This document shows positions 1 to 6,490 of a DNA stretch of 7,904 bases, piece after piece. This DNA comes from Vicinamibacteria bacterium (GTDB lineage: Bacteria > Acidobacteriota > Vicinamibacteria > Vicinamibacterales > UBA2999), in NCBI GenBank assembly GCA_025924295.1, contig JAICEG010000246.1, forward strand, positions 1 through 7,904, given 5' to 3'. Position 1 is the stretch's first letter. Each line of letters begins with the position of its first letter. The notes under the pieces were generated by a model that was not told where the DNA came from, did no database searches, and was given only the letters and a program-made list of their open reading frames with translations. A program made the translations under genes and the position numbers.

Positions 1-511
1 CACGCAGCGCCTCGATCCCGGCCTCGGCCTGCAGCGCGCGCTTCTTTCCCTCGAACCGGAACGGCTTGGTAACGACCGCGATGGTCAATGCACCCAGCTC
101 GCTCGCCAGGCTGGCGATCACCGGTGCTGCGCCGGTCCCCGTTCCGCCGCCCAGTCCCGTCGTCACGAAGATCATGTCGGCGCCCGACAACTGCTGAATG
201 ATGTTGTCGGTGTCTTCCAGCGCGGCCTGCCGGCCAATGTTGGGATCGGCGCCGGCACCCAGTCCCTTCGTCAGCTTCTTGCCGATCTGAATCTTGACGT
301 CGGCTTTGTTGTGGTCCAGCGCCTGGACGTCGGTGTTGGCGACGATGAACTCGACACCGCCGAGGCCGACCTCCACCATCCGGTCCACTGCGTTACTGCC
401 GCCGCCACCGACGCCGACCACCTTGATCTTGGCGCCGTTGCGGTGTTCCGGCGCCAGCGTCAGTCTGAGCGTTTCGGCCTCGCGACCCTTGCGCCCGTCG
501 AGTTCTTTCAT
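1..511 (-). CDS. ftsZ: Cell division protein FtsZ, N-terminal 170 residues (gene runs off the left edge)
   Basis: FtsZ is the tubulin-like GTPase that polymerises into the cytoplasmic Z ring at midcell and recruits the divisome. The 170 visible residues cover most of the GTP-binding domain. They show the first nucleotide loop VGVGGGGSNAV (residues 32-42), ANTD at 58-61, TKGLGAGADP at 81-90, the tubulin signature GGGTGTG at 121-127, and VVTKPFRFEGKKR at 146-158. The ATG at 511-509 is chosen because a full AGGAGGT ribosome-binding site lies 5 nt upstream. There is a short extension of about 25 residues before the conserved core, which is common in FtsZ. The catalytic T7 loop and the C-terminal peptide that binds FtsA lie outside the window. 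It is the last visible gene of the cluster, 37 bp after ftsA. Identification is certain; completeness of the gene cannot be judged. Confidence 0.97.
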   Translation of the reverse strand, partial: MKELDGRKGREAETLRLTLAPEHRNGAKIKVVGVGGGGSNAVDRMVEVGLGGVEFIVANTDVQALDHNKADVKIQIGKKLTKGLGAGADPNIGRQAALEDTDNIIQQLSGADMIFVTTGLGGGTGTGAAPVIASLASELGALTIAVVTKPFRFEGKKRALQAEAGIEALR

Positions 512-516
512 GCTAG

Positions 517-523
517 ACCTCCT
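517..523 (-). promoter_or_regulatory. Ribosome-binding site of ftsZ
   Basis: The minus strand reads AGGAGGT here, a near-perfect anti-16S match with 5 nt to the ATG at 511-509. It is the strongest ribosome-binding site in the window, in keeping with the high FtsZ level that cells need relative to FtsA and FtsQ. It fixes the start of ftsZ. I saw no convincing promoter in the 37-bp ftsA-ftsZ gap. Confidence 0.85.
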
Positions 524-548
524 GTCCGTTCGACCTGAACGCACTCAT

Positions 549-1778
549 CTAAAAGAATTCCTTGAATATCGAGCGGAGCTGCGACACGACACGGCTGAAC
601 GCTCCGCCAGGGCTCCTCGGCTCGAGTACTCGGTTGCGGTGCGTGTAGAGCGCAACGCCAACCGGTGTGGCAAAGACCGGGCTGCTGATGTGATCCGACA
701 ATCCGCCGACCTCGACCGGCGTACCCCGCCTGATCGGCAAATCGAAGATCTGCTCGGCGATTTCTGGCATGCCCTCGAGGATCGCGCCGCCGCCGGTCAG
801 CACGATCCCTGAGTTGAGCGACTTCTCGTAGCCGGCGCGCCGAATCTCGTCCCACACGAGGTGGAAGATCTCCTCCGCGCGCGGCTGCAGGATCTCCGAG
901 AGGATCCGTCGCGCCATCAGGCGCGGCTTGCGCCCTCCGACACTGGCAACCTCGATGGTGGCGTCTTCATCGACCATCGACGACAGCGCGCACCCGGACT
1001 TGCGCTTGACCTTCTCGGCATCCGGAATCGGCGTGCGGAGCCCGACCGCGATGTCGCTCGTGAAGTGATCGCCGCCCACCGCGACGACCGCCGTGTGCCA
1101 GAGATGGCCGCGCTCGAAAATCGCGAGATCCACGGTTCCACCGCCGATGTCCACGAGCGCCACGCCGAGCTCTTTCTCGTCTGGCGTCAGCACCGCTTCA
1201 GCGGCCGCCAGCTGCTCGATCACCGTGTCGACGACCTGAACGCCGGCCCGATTGACGCACGCGACGATGTTCTGTGTCGAAGACACCGCGCCGGTGACGA
1301 CGTGGACGTTGACCTCGAGCCGCGCGCCGGTCATGCCTTCGGGTGCACCGATCCCATCCTGTTCGTCGACGACGAAGTCCTGGGGCAGCACGTGCAGAAT
1401 CTCGCGTCCGGTCGGCAGCGCCACCGCCTTGGCCGCATCGATCGCCCGCCTCACGTCGTCGCGCGTCACTTCGCGGTTCTTGCCTGCCACCGCCACCACG
1501 CCCCGGCTGTTGAAACCTTTGATGTGCGGGCCCGAGATCGCAAGGTGGACGAAGTCGATCTCGATGCCGGCCATCAGCTCGGCTTCTTCAACCGCCTTCT
1601 TGATCGAGTCGACCGCCGCCTCGAGATTGACGACGACGCCGCGCTTGATGCCACGCGACTCCGAGACACCGATGCCGACCACGTTCAGGCGGCCGTCCTC
1701 GAGGCTTTCGCCGACGACGCACACGACCGTCGAAGTGCCGACGTCGAGCCCTACTACGTATTGCTCTCTGCGAGCCAC
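549..1778 (-). CDS. ftsA: Cell division protein FtsA, actin-like membrane tether of FtsZ
   Basis: FtsA is an actin/Hsp70-fold ATPase that anchors FtsZ filaments to the inner membrane and recruits later divisome proteins. The 409-residue product has the usual length. It shows the phosphate-1 motif VGLDVGTSTVVCVVG (9-23), the 1C/SHS2 subdomain unique to FtsA (roughly 84-165), the phosphate-2 motif LVDIGGGTVDLAIF (208-221), the typical KVKRKSGCAL stretch (256-265) and the adenosine motif IVLTGGGAILEG (325-336). The last residues, about 394-409, form an amphipathic helix with alternating basic and large hydrophobic residues ending KEFF, as expected for the membrane-targeting sequence. The start is GTG at 1778-1776, with AAGGAG 5 nt upstream. 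The stop is TAG at 551-549. It lies 26 bp after ftsQ and 37 bp before ftsZ, the classic ftsQ-ftsA-ftsZ trio. Confidence 0.97.
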   Translation of the reverse strand: MARREQYVVGLDVGTSTVVCVVGESLEDGRLNVVGIGVSESRGIKRGVVVNLEAAVDSIKKAVEEAELMAGIEIDFVHLAISGPHIKGFNSRGVVAVAGKNREVTRDDVRRAIDAAKAVALPTGREILHVLPQDFVVDEQDGIGAPEGMTGARLEVNVHVVTGAVSSTQNIVACVNRAGVQVVDTVIEQLAAAEAVLTPDEKELGVALVDIGGGTVDLAIFERGHLWHTAVVAVGGDHFTSDIAVGLRTPIPDAEKVKRKSGCALSSMVDEDATIEVASVGGRKPRLMARRILSEILQPRAEEIFHLVWDEIRRAGYEKSLNSGIVLTGGGAILEGMPEIAEQIFDLPIRRGTPVEVGGLSDHISSPVFATPVGVALYTHRNRVLEPRSPGGAFSRVVSQLRSIFKEFF

Positions 1779-1783
1779 GTGTT

Positions 1784-1789
1784 CTCCTT
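1784..1789 (-). promoter_or_regulatory. Ribosome-binding site of ftsA
   Basis: AAGGAG on the minus strand, 5 nt before the GTG codon at 1778-1776. It supports the GTG as the true start; there is no competing ATG at the beginning of the reading frame. Confidence 0.75.
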
Positions 1790-1804
1790 GATCACGTCAC
1801 CAAT

Positions 1805-2668
1805 TCAGCCGCCGCGCGGGCCGGGAACGCGAGCCGTCGCATTCCCCCGCCTGCGCCCTTCGCTCAAGGGCCGCACCACGACCCGTTCGCCGAAGCGCAG
1901 GTCCACGTAGTCGACACCCGCCATGCGCTCGCGCAGCGCCGGCATCAGATCGAGATATGCCTGCACACGCTCTGAAAACTGTTCGTCGCCAAGACGCAGC
2001 AGCGCCGTGTCTCCCTTCAAGAGCACGATCGCGTTGCGCCGATCGGTCACGTCGATCTGCGACACGCGCGCCGCCAGGCCAGGCCGGCTCGCGAGCTCGC
2101 TCATCAGTCGACCTGCGAGCGCGGCGCGTGCTCCGTCAGGCGCTTCCTCGTCTCCGACCTTCACGCCGAGACCGTCGACGATCGGCAGATCCAGGTCGGC
2201 ATAGTTGGGGCCGAACTCGTCGATGACGGTGCCGGTCCTGTCGATCAGAAAGAGCGTGCCCTTGATGCGTCCGATCCCGATGGGATGGCGCTCGGCAATC
2301 GTGACGGCCAGCGTCCCCGGAAACATTCGCCGTACGGCAGCATCGGCAACCCACGGCGAGGCGAGGAGCTTCTGCCGCCAGATCTCCAGATCGGTCAGGA
2401 CGATGCTCGCGCCAGGCAATCCATCGAGCAGGCCGAGCACCTCGCCCCTGGACATGCGCTGATTGCCCTGCACCGTGATCCGTGTCACGGTCAGCGCCTC
2501 GGAGGCCAGGACGAAACCGAGCATCTGATACAACGCGAACCCGACAACCACGCACGCCGCGCCCACACGCGCAACCGTCCACCATGACAGCCGCCACCGG
2601 CGCTTGCGCGCCGGGCTGACGCGTGCACGTCGAAATCGCTTGTCAGCAGGCGCGGCGACCGGCGTCAT
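1805..2668 (-). CDS. ftsQ: Cell division protein FtsQ (DivIB family)
   Basis: FtsQ is a bitopic inner-membrane protein that links the early cytoplasmic Z ring to the periplasmic FtsB/FtsL and the septal synthase FtsW/FtsI. The 287 residues show the family layout. There is a basic cytoplasmic tail (1-28, rich in Arg and Lys), one membrane segment (about 31-55), then a POTRA domain (about 59-128) beginning LTVTRITVQGN and ending MFPGTLAVTIAERHPIG. The beta domain follows (about 130-267), including the FtsQ-type LPIVDG (161-166) and GVDYVDLRFGERVVVRP (251-267). The last 20 residues are basic and probably disordered. ATG at 2668-2666 overlaps the murC stop by 4 nt (ATGA), with GAGGAG 7 nt upstream, so translation is probably coupled to murC. 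The stop is TGA at 1807-1805. Sequence identity is low in this family; domain order plus position before ftsA makes the call firm. Confidence 0.94.
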   Translation of the reverse strand: MTPVAAPADKRFRRARVSPARKRRWRLSWWTVARVGAACVVVGFALYQMLGFVLASEALTVTRITVQGNQRMSRGEVLGLLDGLPGASIVLTDLEIWRQKLLASPWVADAAVRRMFPGTLAVTIAERHPIGIGRIKGTLFLIDRTGTVIDEFGPNYADLDLPIVDGLGVKVGDEEAPDGARAALAGRLMSELASRPGLAARVSQIDVTDRRNAIVLLKGDTALLRLGDEQFSERVQAYLDLMPALRERMAGVDYVDLRFGERVVVRPLSEGRRRGNATARVPGPRGG

Positions 2669-4077
2669 GACACGGCTCCTCGCTGCTCGAGCGCTTTCGT
2701 CAGTCTCTTCGGCATGGAGCCGATCGATCCGGCGCCCAGCGTCACCACGGCATCACCCGGTCGCGCAATGCGCACCAGGGTGGCCAGGACGTCATCGAGC
2801 GTGCGTGCCACGTGCACCGGGCGTCCCGAGCCAGTTCGAATCGCCTCGGCCAGCCGTTCGACCGTGATGCCTTCAATCGCGTCCTCACCGGCGGCGTAAA
2901 TGTCGGAGAGCACGATCTCGTCCGCGTCACGGAGCGCCGGACCAAACGCGTCTAACAGATGCGCGGTGCGAGAGTGGCGATGCGGCTGAAACGCGACGAC
3001 CAGCCGGCGCCCGAGTGTTGCGCGCGCGGCAGCCATCACGGCCGCGATCTCGGTGGGGTGATGGCCGTAGTCATCGATCACGAGTACGCCGTCGACTTCG
3101 CCGTGACGCTCGAATCGTCGTTCGGCGCCAAGAAAGCCGGCGAGGGCCGTCGCAACCCGCTCGAAGTCGAGGCCGATGCGTTCGCCGACGGTCACCGCGG
3201 CGAGCGCGTTCAGCAGGTTGTGCCTCCCGGGTACGGCCAGATCGATCCGTCCGAGCGTCTGGATCCCGCCCACGCCGCGGCGATGCACGACACAGCGCCC
3301 GCCAAACGCGCCCAACTCGACGTCGGTGGCCAGCACGTGCGCCTCGGCGTGGTCGATGCCGTAGGTCACCAGGCGACGGCTGACACGCGGGAAAATTGCC
3401 CGCAGGTTGGCGTCGTCGGCGCACGCAACCGTCGCGCCGTAGAACGGAACCTTGTTCACGAACTCGACGAACGCATCCTGCAGGCCGTCCAGGGTTCCAT
3501 AGCTGTCCATGTGCTCGTCGTCGATGTTGGTCACGACGGCGATCGAGGGCCACAGCTTGAGGAACGAACGATCGCTCTCATCGGCCTCAGCGACCATGTA
3601 ATCGCTCTGTCCGAGCCGTGCGTTGCTGCCGAATGCGCTGAGCCGGCCACCGATCACGGCCGTGGGATCCAGCCCCGCGCGCTCGAGCACCAGCGCAATC
3701 ATCGACGTGGTCGTGGTCTTGCCATGTGAGCCGGCGACAGCGATCGAGAATCGGAGGCGCATCAACTCGGCCAGCATCTCCGCACGCGGGATGACCGGGA
3801 TGCCGCGCGCGCGCGCCTCCACGATCTCCGGGTTGGTCGCCCGCACGGCAGACGAGTAGACGACGACGTCGGCGCCGCTGACGTGCTCCGATCTATGGCC
3901 TTCGAATACCATCACGCCGAATAACTGCTCCAATCGCGTCGTGACTTCCGACCGTTTCGCATCCGACCCACTCACCACGTAGCCAAGGTTGGCCAGCAGC
4001 TCGGCGATCCCACTCATGCCGATTCCGCCAATCCCGACGAAATGTATGCGGCGGGTGCGGCCCAACATGACTGACAT
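2665..4077 (-). CDS. murC: UDP-N-acetylmuramate--L-alanine ligase MurC
   Basis: MurC is the cytoplasmic ATP-dependent ligase that adds the first L-alanine of the peptidoglycan stem to UDP-MurNAc. At 470 residues it has the normal three-domain length. The N-terminal Rossmann domain binds UDP (IHFVGIGGIGMSG, 11-23). The central ATPase has the P-loop AGSHGKTTTT (115-124), EADESDRSF (164-172) and NIDDEHMD (184-191). The PGRHNLLNALAA motif (283-294) and RRFERHG (320-326) follow. The C-terminal domain has DDYGHHPTEI (335-344), PHRHSRT (365-371) and TLGAGSIG (446-453). All expected Mur-ligase residues are visible. The start is ATG at 4077-4075; an in-frame stop at 4104-4102 limits extension. A second ATG, three codons in (4068-4066), is possible because neither has a good ribosome-binding site (only a weak GGCGGG 9 nt before the first). 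It overlaps ftsQ by 4 nt; murB and ddl do not lie between them. Confidence 0.97.
   Translation of the reverse strand: MSVMLGRTRRIHFVGIGGIGMSGIAELLANLGYVVSGSDAKRSEVTTRLEQLFGVMVFEGHRSEHVSGADVVVYSSAVRATNPEIVEARARGIPVIPRAEMLAELMRLRFSIAVAGSHGKTTTTSMIALVLERAGLDPTAVIGGRLSAFGSNARLGQSDYMVAEADESDRSFLKLWPSIAVVTNIDDEHMDSYGTLDGLQDAFVEFVNKVPFYGATVACADDANLRAIFPRVSRRLVTYGIDHAEAHVLATDVELGAFGGRCVVHRRGVGGIQTLGRIDLAVPGRHNLLNALAAVTVGERIGLDFERVATALAGFLGAERRFERHGEVDGVLVIDDYGHHPTEIAAVMAAARATLGRRLVVAFQPHRHSRTAHLLDAFGPALRDADEIVLSDIYAAGEDAIEGITVERLAEAIRTGSGRPVHVARTLDDVLATLVRIARPGDAVVTLGAGSIGSMPKRLTKALEQRGAVS
2676..2681 (-). promoter_or_regulatory. Ribosome-binding site of ftsQ, inside murC
   Basis: GAGGAG on the minus strand within the last codons of murC, 7 nt before the ftsQ ATG. 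Together with the ATGA stop/start overlap at 2668-2665 it suggests both re-initiation and independent loading of ribosomes on ftsQ. Confidence 0.7.
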
Positions 4078-4098
4078 GCGACTAAGCCCGCCGCGAAC

Positions 4099-4135
4099 AG
4101 TTCACGGTTCCGAGTTCACGGTTCATGGTTCGTGT
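4099..4135. repeat. Degenerate 7-bp tandem repeat between murG and murC
   Basis: Five head-to-tail heptamers fill most of the 64-bp murG-murC gap. On the plus strand they read TTCACGG (4101-4107), TTCCGAG (4108-4114), TTCACGG (4115-4121), TTCATGG (4122-4128) and TTCGTGT (4129-4135). The 12-mer AGTTCACGGTTC occurs twice, exactly 14 bp apart, at 4099 and 4113. On the transcribed strand the unit is AACCGTG. It lies in the untranslated spacer directly before a gene with a weak ribosome-binding site. Whether it is a slippage-born simple repeat, a protein-binding tract or a remnant of a dispersed repeat cannot be decided from this window. Confidence 0.8.
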
Positions 4136-4141
4136 TCTGAG

Positions 4142-5227
4142 TCACCCTGCAAGCTCCAAGATCCGGTCGACTATTACCGTTGCGGCATTCGGTCGCGCCA
4201 GTTGCGACGCGGCCTTCCCCATCCGGCGACGTTCGACCTCGTTCGCCGCGAGCGCCAGCAGCTCAGTCGCCAGGCGCTCCCCGGTCAGATCGCGCTGGTC
4301 GACCATCTTTGCGGCGCCCGCCCTGACGAGTGCCTCCGCATTCCTGCGCTGGTGGTCGTCGGTGGCACCCGGAAATGGAATGAGGATCGAGGGGCGGGCC
4401 GCAGCCGTCAGCTCCGCCAGCGTCGTCGCGCCCGATCGGCAGACGACGAGATCGGCCGCGTTCATCTCCCGATCCATCGCGAACAGGAACGGTTCCACGC
4501 GGGCTTCGAGCCCGGCGCGCTGGTAGCCATCCCTGACCATTTCCAGATCCCGTTCTCCCGACTGGTGCGTGATGGCCACTGCAGGTGCGGCGGCAACCAG
4601 CCGCGGCGCTGCCTCCACCATGGCCACGTTGATCGCGTGCGCGCCCTGAGAGCCGCCAAAGACTAGAACCCGTGCCGCCCCTGGCGGCGAACTGTGTTCT
4701 GCATACGCCTCCCCACGAAAGAACTCCGGTCGGACCGGGTTACCCGCAACAAACGCCTTCGCCCCAAACGCCGCGCGTCCCTCGTCGTAGGTGACCGCCG
4801 CAGCGCTCACCATCGACGCCAGCAATCGATTGGTCAATCCGGGCACCGCGTTCTGCTCCATCAGGAGCGTCGGAATCCCTCGCACGGCGGCGAGGGCGAC
4901 CACCGGTCCCGAGCTGTATCCACCCACGCCAATCACCACGGACGGTCGACGGCGGGAAATCACTCGCCATGCATCGAGGGCGCTGGCCGGCAGGAGCGCA
5001 AGTCCGCGCAGCAGCGATCGCAGCGCCTTGCCCTTGAGGCCGGCGCTGCGGATCACGTCCAGCGTGAAGCCCTCGCGCGGAACCACCCGCGACTCGATGC
5101 CGGCTGCGGTCCCGACGAACGTCACCTGCGCGTCCGGAACCCGCGCGAGCAGCGCCCTGGCAACGGCAATCCCTGGATACAGGTGACCTCCTGTTCCACC
5201 ACCCGCGATCAGTACGGATAGCGACAC
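4142..5227 (-). CDS. murG: UDP-GlcNAc:lipid I N-acetylglucosaminyltransferase MurG
   Basis: MurG is the peripheral inner-membrane GT-B glycosyltransferase (family GT28) that transfers GlcNAc to lipid I, giving lipid II, the substrate of FtsW. The 361 residues match the family length. The N-terminal acceptor domain carries the glycine loop IAGGGTGGHLYPG (7-19), the second loop IGVGGYSSGP (99-108) and MEQNAVPGLTNR (123-134). The C-terminal donor domain carries FGGSQGAHAIN (190-200), HQSGERD (221-227), CRSGATTLAEL (263-273) and PFPGATDDHQRRNA (284-297), which bind UDP-GlcNAc. The start is GTG at 5227-5225 with a modest GAGG 4 nt upstream; the reading frame at this codon begins directly with the conserved strand. 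The stop is TGA at 4144-4142. It follows ftsW by 19 bp, the standard ftsW-murG-murC order that groups lipid II synthesis with its polymerase. Confidence 0.97.
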   Translation of the reverse strand: MSLSVLIAGGGTGGHLYPGIAVARALLARVPDAQVTFVGTAAGIESRVVPREGFTLDVIRSAGLKGKALRSLLRGLALLPASALDAWRVISRRRPSVVIGVGGYSSGPVVALAAVRGIPTLLMEQNAVPGLTNRLLASMVSAAAVTYDEGRAAFGAKAFVAGNPVRPEFFRGEAYAEHSSPPGAARVLVFGGSQGAHAINVAMVEAAPRLVAAAPAVAITHQSGERDLEMVRDGYQRAGLEARVEPFLFAMDREMNAADLVVCRSGATTLAELTAAARPSILIPFPGATDDHQRRNAEALVRAGAAKMVDQRDLTGERLATELLALAANEVERRRMGKAASQLARPNAATVIVDRILELAG

Positions 5228-5231
5228 TCAA

Positions 5232-5235
5232 CCTC
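5232..5235 (-). promoter_or_regulatory. Ribosome-binding site of murG
   Basis: GAGG (within AGAGGT) on the minus strand in the 19-bp ftsW-murG gap, 4 nt before the GTG start. It is short and close to the start, so it is only moderately convincing, but no better start lies nearby. Confidence 0.5.
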
Positions 5236-5246
5236 TTCGACCGTTC

Positions 5247-6344
5247 TCAACTCGTCTCCTCGTGCTGCGACACGTTCAGCAGCACGCCGATACCCGCGAG
5301 ACTGATGAGGAGCGACGATCCGCCCGAGCTCACCAGCGGCAGCGGAATACCCTTCGTCGGCAGCAGCCCGAGCACCACGCTGATGTTCACGAGCGCCTGG
5401 ACTGCGATCATCGCGGTGAACCCGAGCGCCAGGAACGAGCCGAAGGCATCGTGCGCCCGCATCGCGATGCGCACGCCGCGCCAGGCGATGACGCAGAAGC
5501 ACACCAGCACGGTCGTCGTCCCGAGGAGACCCAGTTCCTCGCCGATGACGGCGTAGATGAAGTCGGTGTGCGGCTCGGGAAGGAAGAAGAGCTTCTGCAC
5601 TCCTCCCATGAGGCCCCGGCCGAACACACCTCCCGTACCGACGGCGATCAGCGACTGCATCACCTGGAAGCCATCTCCGAGCGGGTCGGCTTCAGGGTTG
5701 AGGAACGCGAGCAGCCTGCGCAGCCGATACGGTGAGCTGGCCACCAGCAGGTAGAGGATCGGGACCGCCGCGATCGCCGTCCCCACGAGGTAGCGATAGT
5801 TCAGTCCCGCCGCAAAGACCATCATTCCCACGATCATCAGCAGCGACACGGCAGTGCCGAGATCCGGCTCGAGCAGGATCAACCCGCTCATCGCGCCAAC
5901 CACGATCGCAATCGGGAGCAGCGAATACGAGAGTTCGTCGATGCGGTGCATGCGGCGCTCGAGCATCAGCGCCGTGAAGAGCACCGCCGCGATCTTTGCA
6001 ACCTCGGACGGCTGGATACCCAGGCCGCCGATGTTGAACCAACGCCGGGCGCCATTGACCGGCTCGCTGAACAGGACGAGCACGAGCAGCACGCACACGG
6101 CACCGGTGAGCGACCAGATGAACGTCTCGTTGCGGTAGGTGCGGTAGTCGATTCGCATCGCGACCGCGAGCGCGACCAGGCCGAGCGCGGTCCACATCGC
6201 CTGGCGCGTGAGGAACATGTAGGCCTGGCCGAAACGGTCGAAGGCCAACGCGGCCGACGCGCTGTAGACCATCACGACGCTGACGCACACGAGCAGCACC
6301 GCCGCGGTGAACAGGATCCGGTCGGATTTGAGCTTTCTTGCCAT
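5247..6344 (-). CDS. ftsW: Septal peptidoglycan polymerase FtsW (SEDS family)
   Basis: FtsW is a multi-pass inner-membrane glycosyltransferase of the SEDS family that polymerises lipid II at the septum together with the transpeptidase FtsI. The 365-residue product is almost entirely hydrophobic segments, fitting about ten membrane helices. Motifs present are NGARRWFNIG (97-106), QPSEVAK (111-117), LEPDLGTA (158-165), NPEADPLGDGFQVMQS (216-231) and EPHTDFIYAVIGEE (257-270), where Asp261 matches the catalytic Asp of SEDS enzymes. GLLPTKGIPLPLVSSGGSS (326-344) follows. The start is ATG at 6344-6342: an in-frame TAA lies two codons upstream (6350-6348) and the first helix begins right after a short basic tail. 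The ribosome-binding site is weak (AGG, 6 nt upstream). The stop is TGA at 5249-5247. RodA is the paralogue it could be confused with; its place between murD and murG argues for FtsW. A 308-bp structured gap precedes it. Confidence 0.95.
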   Translation of the reverse strand: MARKLKSDRILFTAAVLLVCVSVVMVYSASAALAFDRFGQAYMFLTRQAMWTALGLVALAVAMRIDYRTYRNETFIWSLTGAVCVLLVLVLFSEPVNGARRWFNIGGLGIQPSEVAKIAAVLFTALMLERRMHRIDELSYSLLPIAIVVGAMSGLILLEPDLGTAVSLLMIVGMMVFAAGLNYRYLVGTAIAAVPILYLLVASSPYRLRRLLAFLNPEADPLGDGFQVMQSLIAVGTGGVFGRGLMGGVQKLFFLPEPHTDFIYAVIGEELGLLGTTTVLVCFCVIAWRGVRIAMRAHDAFGSFLALGFTAMIAVQALVNISVVLGLLPTKGIPLPLVSSGGSSLLISLAGIGVLLNVSQHEETS

Positions 6345-6382
6345 TCGTTACCTGCCCATACAGAACGCCCGCGAATCGACCG

Positions 6383-6415
6383 AAAAACCGGCGGGTCCGG
6401 ACATCAGGACCCGCC
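6383..6415 (-). terminator. Possible rho-independent terminator or attenuator upstream of ftsW
   Basis: On the minus strand a perfect 9-bp GC-rich stem (GGCGGGTCC with GGACCCGCC, arms 6407-6415 and 6390-6398, 8-nt loop) is followed by GG and then five T (6387-6383). This is the shape of an intrinsic terminator, although the T run is short and set 2 nt off the stem. It ends 38 bp before the ftsW ATG, inside what should be a co-transcribed cluster. The stem is also part of a dispersed-type palindrome, so the terminator shape may be incidental. Confidence 0.4.
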
Positions 6416-6420
6416 CTACG
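6388..6420 (-). repeat. REP-like 33-bp palindrome, copy A (minus orientation)
   Basis: Read on the minus strand, this 33-nt unit starts CGTAGG and ends CGCCGG, with a perfect 9-bp stem (unit positions 6-14 and 23-31). It matches copy B at 24 of 33 positions without gaps and points the opposite way, 3 bp away. Its size, strong stem and intergenic place are like REP/BIME-type elements. No RAYT transposase gene is in the window, so membership in a mobilised family is inference. Confidence 0.7.
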
Positions 6421-6423
6421 TTG

Positions 6424-6456
6424 CGTAGGCCGGGCCTTGTTCTGAAGACCCGGCGG
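6424..6456 (+). repeat. REP-like 33-bp palindrome, copy B (plus orientation)
   Basis: This 33-nt unit starts CGTAGG and ends CGGCGG on the plus strand. It forms a 10-bp stem with one C-A mismatch (arms 6429-6438 and 6445-6454, 6-nt loop). Compared with copy A, two stem pairs change on both sides while keeping pairing (unit positions 7/30 go from G-C to C-G, and 14/23 from C-G to T-A). That supports the stem as the conserved part of the unit. Confidence 0.7.
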
Positions 6457-6476
6457 ATCGGCTAAGATCCCGATCC
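6455..6476. repeat. Perfect 7-bp inverted repeat with 8-nt loop
   Basis: GGATCGG at 6455-6461 pairs with CCGATCC at 6470-6476. It starts at the base after the copy B stem ends (overlapping its last two bases as a unit). It could be a separate hairpin or a variable spacer of a larger composite element. On its own a 7-bp stem in GC-rich DNA is weak evidence; the immediate adjacency to the other palindromes is what makes it notable. Confidence 0.5.
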
Positions 6477-6490
6477 CCGCTTGGAGGGCC

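Noticed and set aside
861..1910. Long plus-strand open frame (349 codons) antisense to ftsA and the end of ftsQ
   Set aside because: It is rich in Arg, Asp and His with no recognisable domain, and lies opposite a fully convincing ftsA. Long antisense frames are expected in GC-rich genes.
2959..3729. Plus-strand open frame (256 codons) antisense to murC
   Set aside because: It is opposite the motif-complete murC frame, has no family features and no ribosome-binding site of note; a shadow of codon bias.
4082..4126. Possible 14-codon leader peptide on the minus strand ending 4 nt before the murC ATG
   Set aside because: The ATG arises from the 7-bp repeat (AACCATG), there is no ribosome-binding site, and the peptide has no regulatory codon run. 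Chance is the simpler explanation.
4099..4135. CRISPR array
   Set aside because: The units are 7 bp with no spacers and there are no cas genes; this is a simple tandem repeat.
6345..6382. Promoter for ftsW between the terminator-like hairpin and the start codon
   Set aside because: The minus strand has only TATGGG as a weak -10-like hexamer, with no matching -35 at 16-18 bp. I could not support a promoter call.
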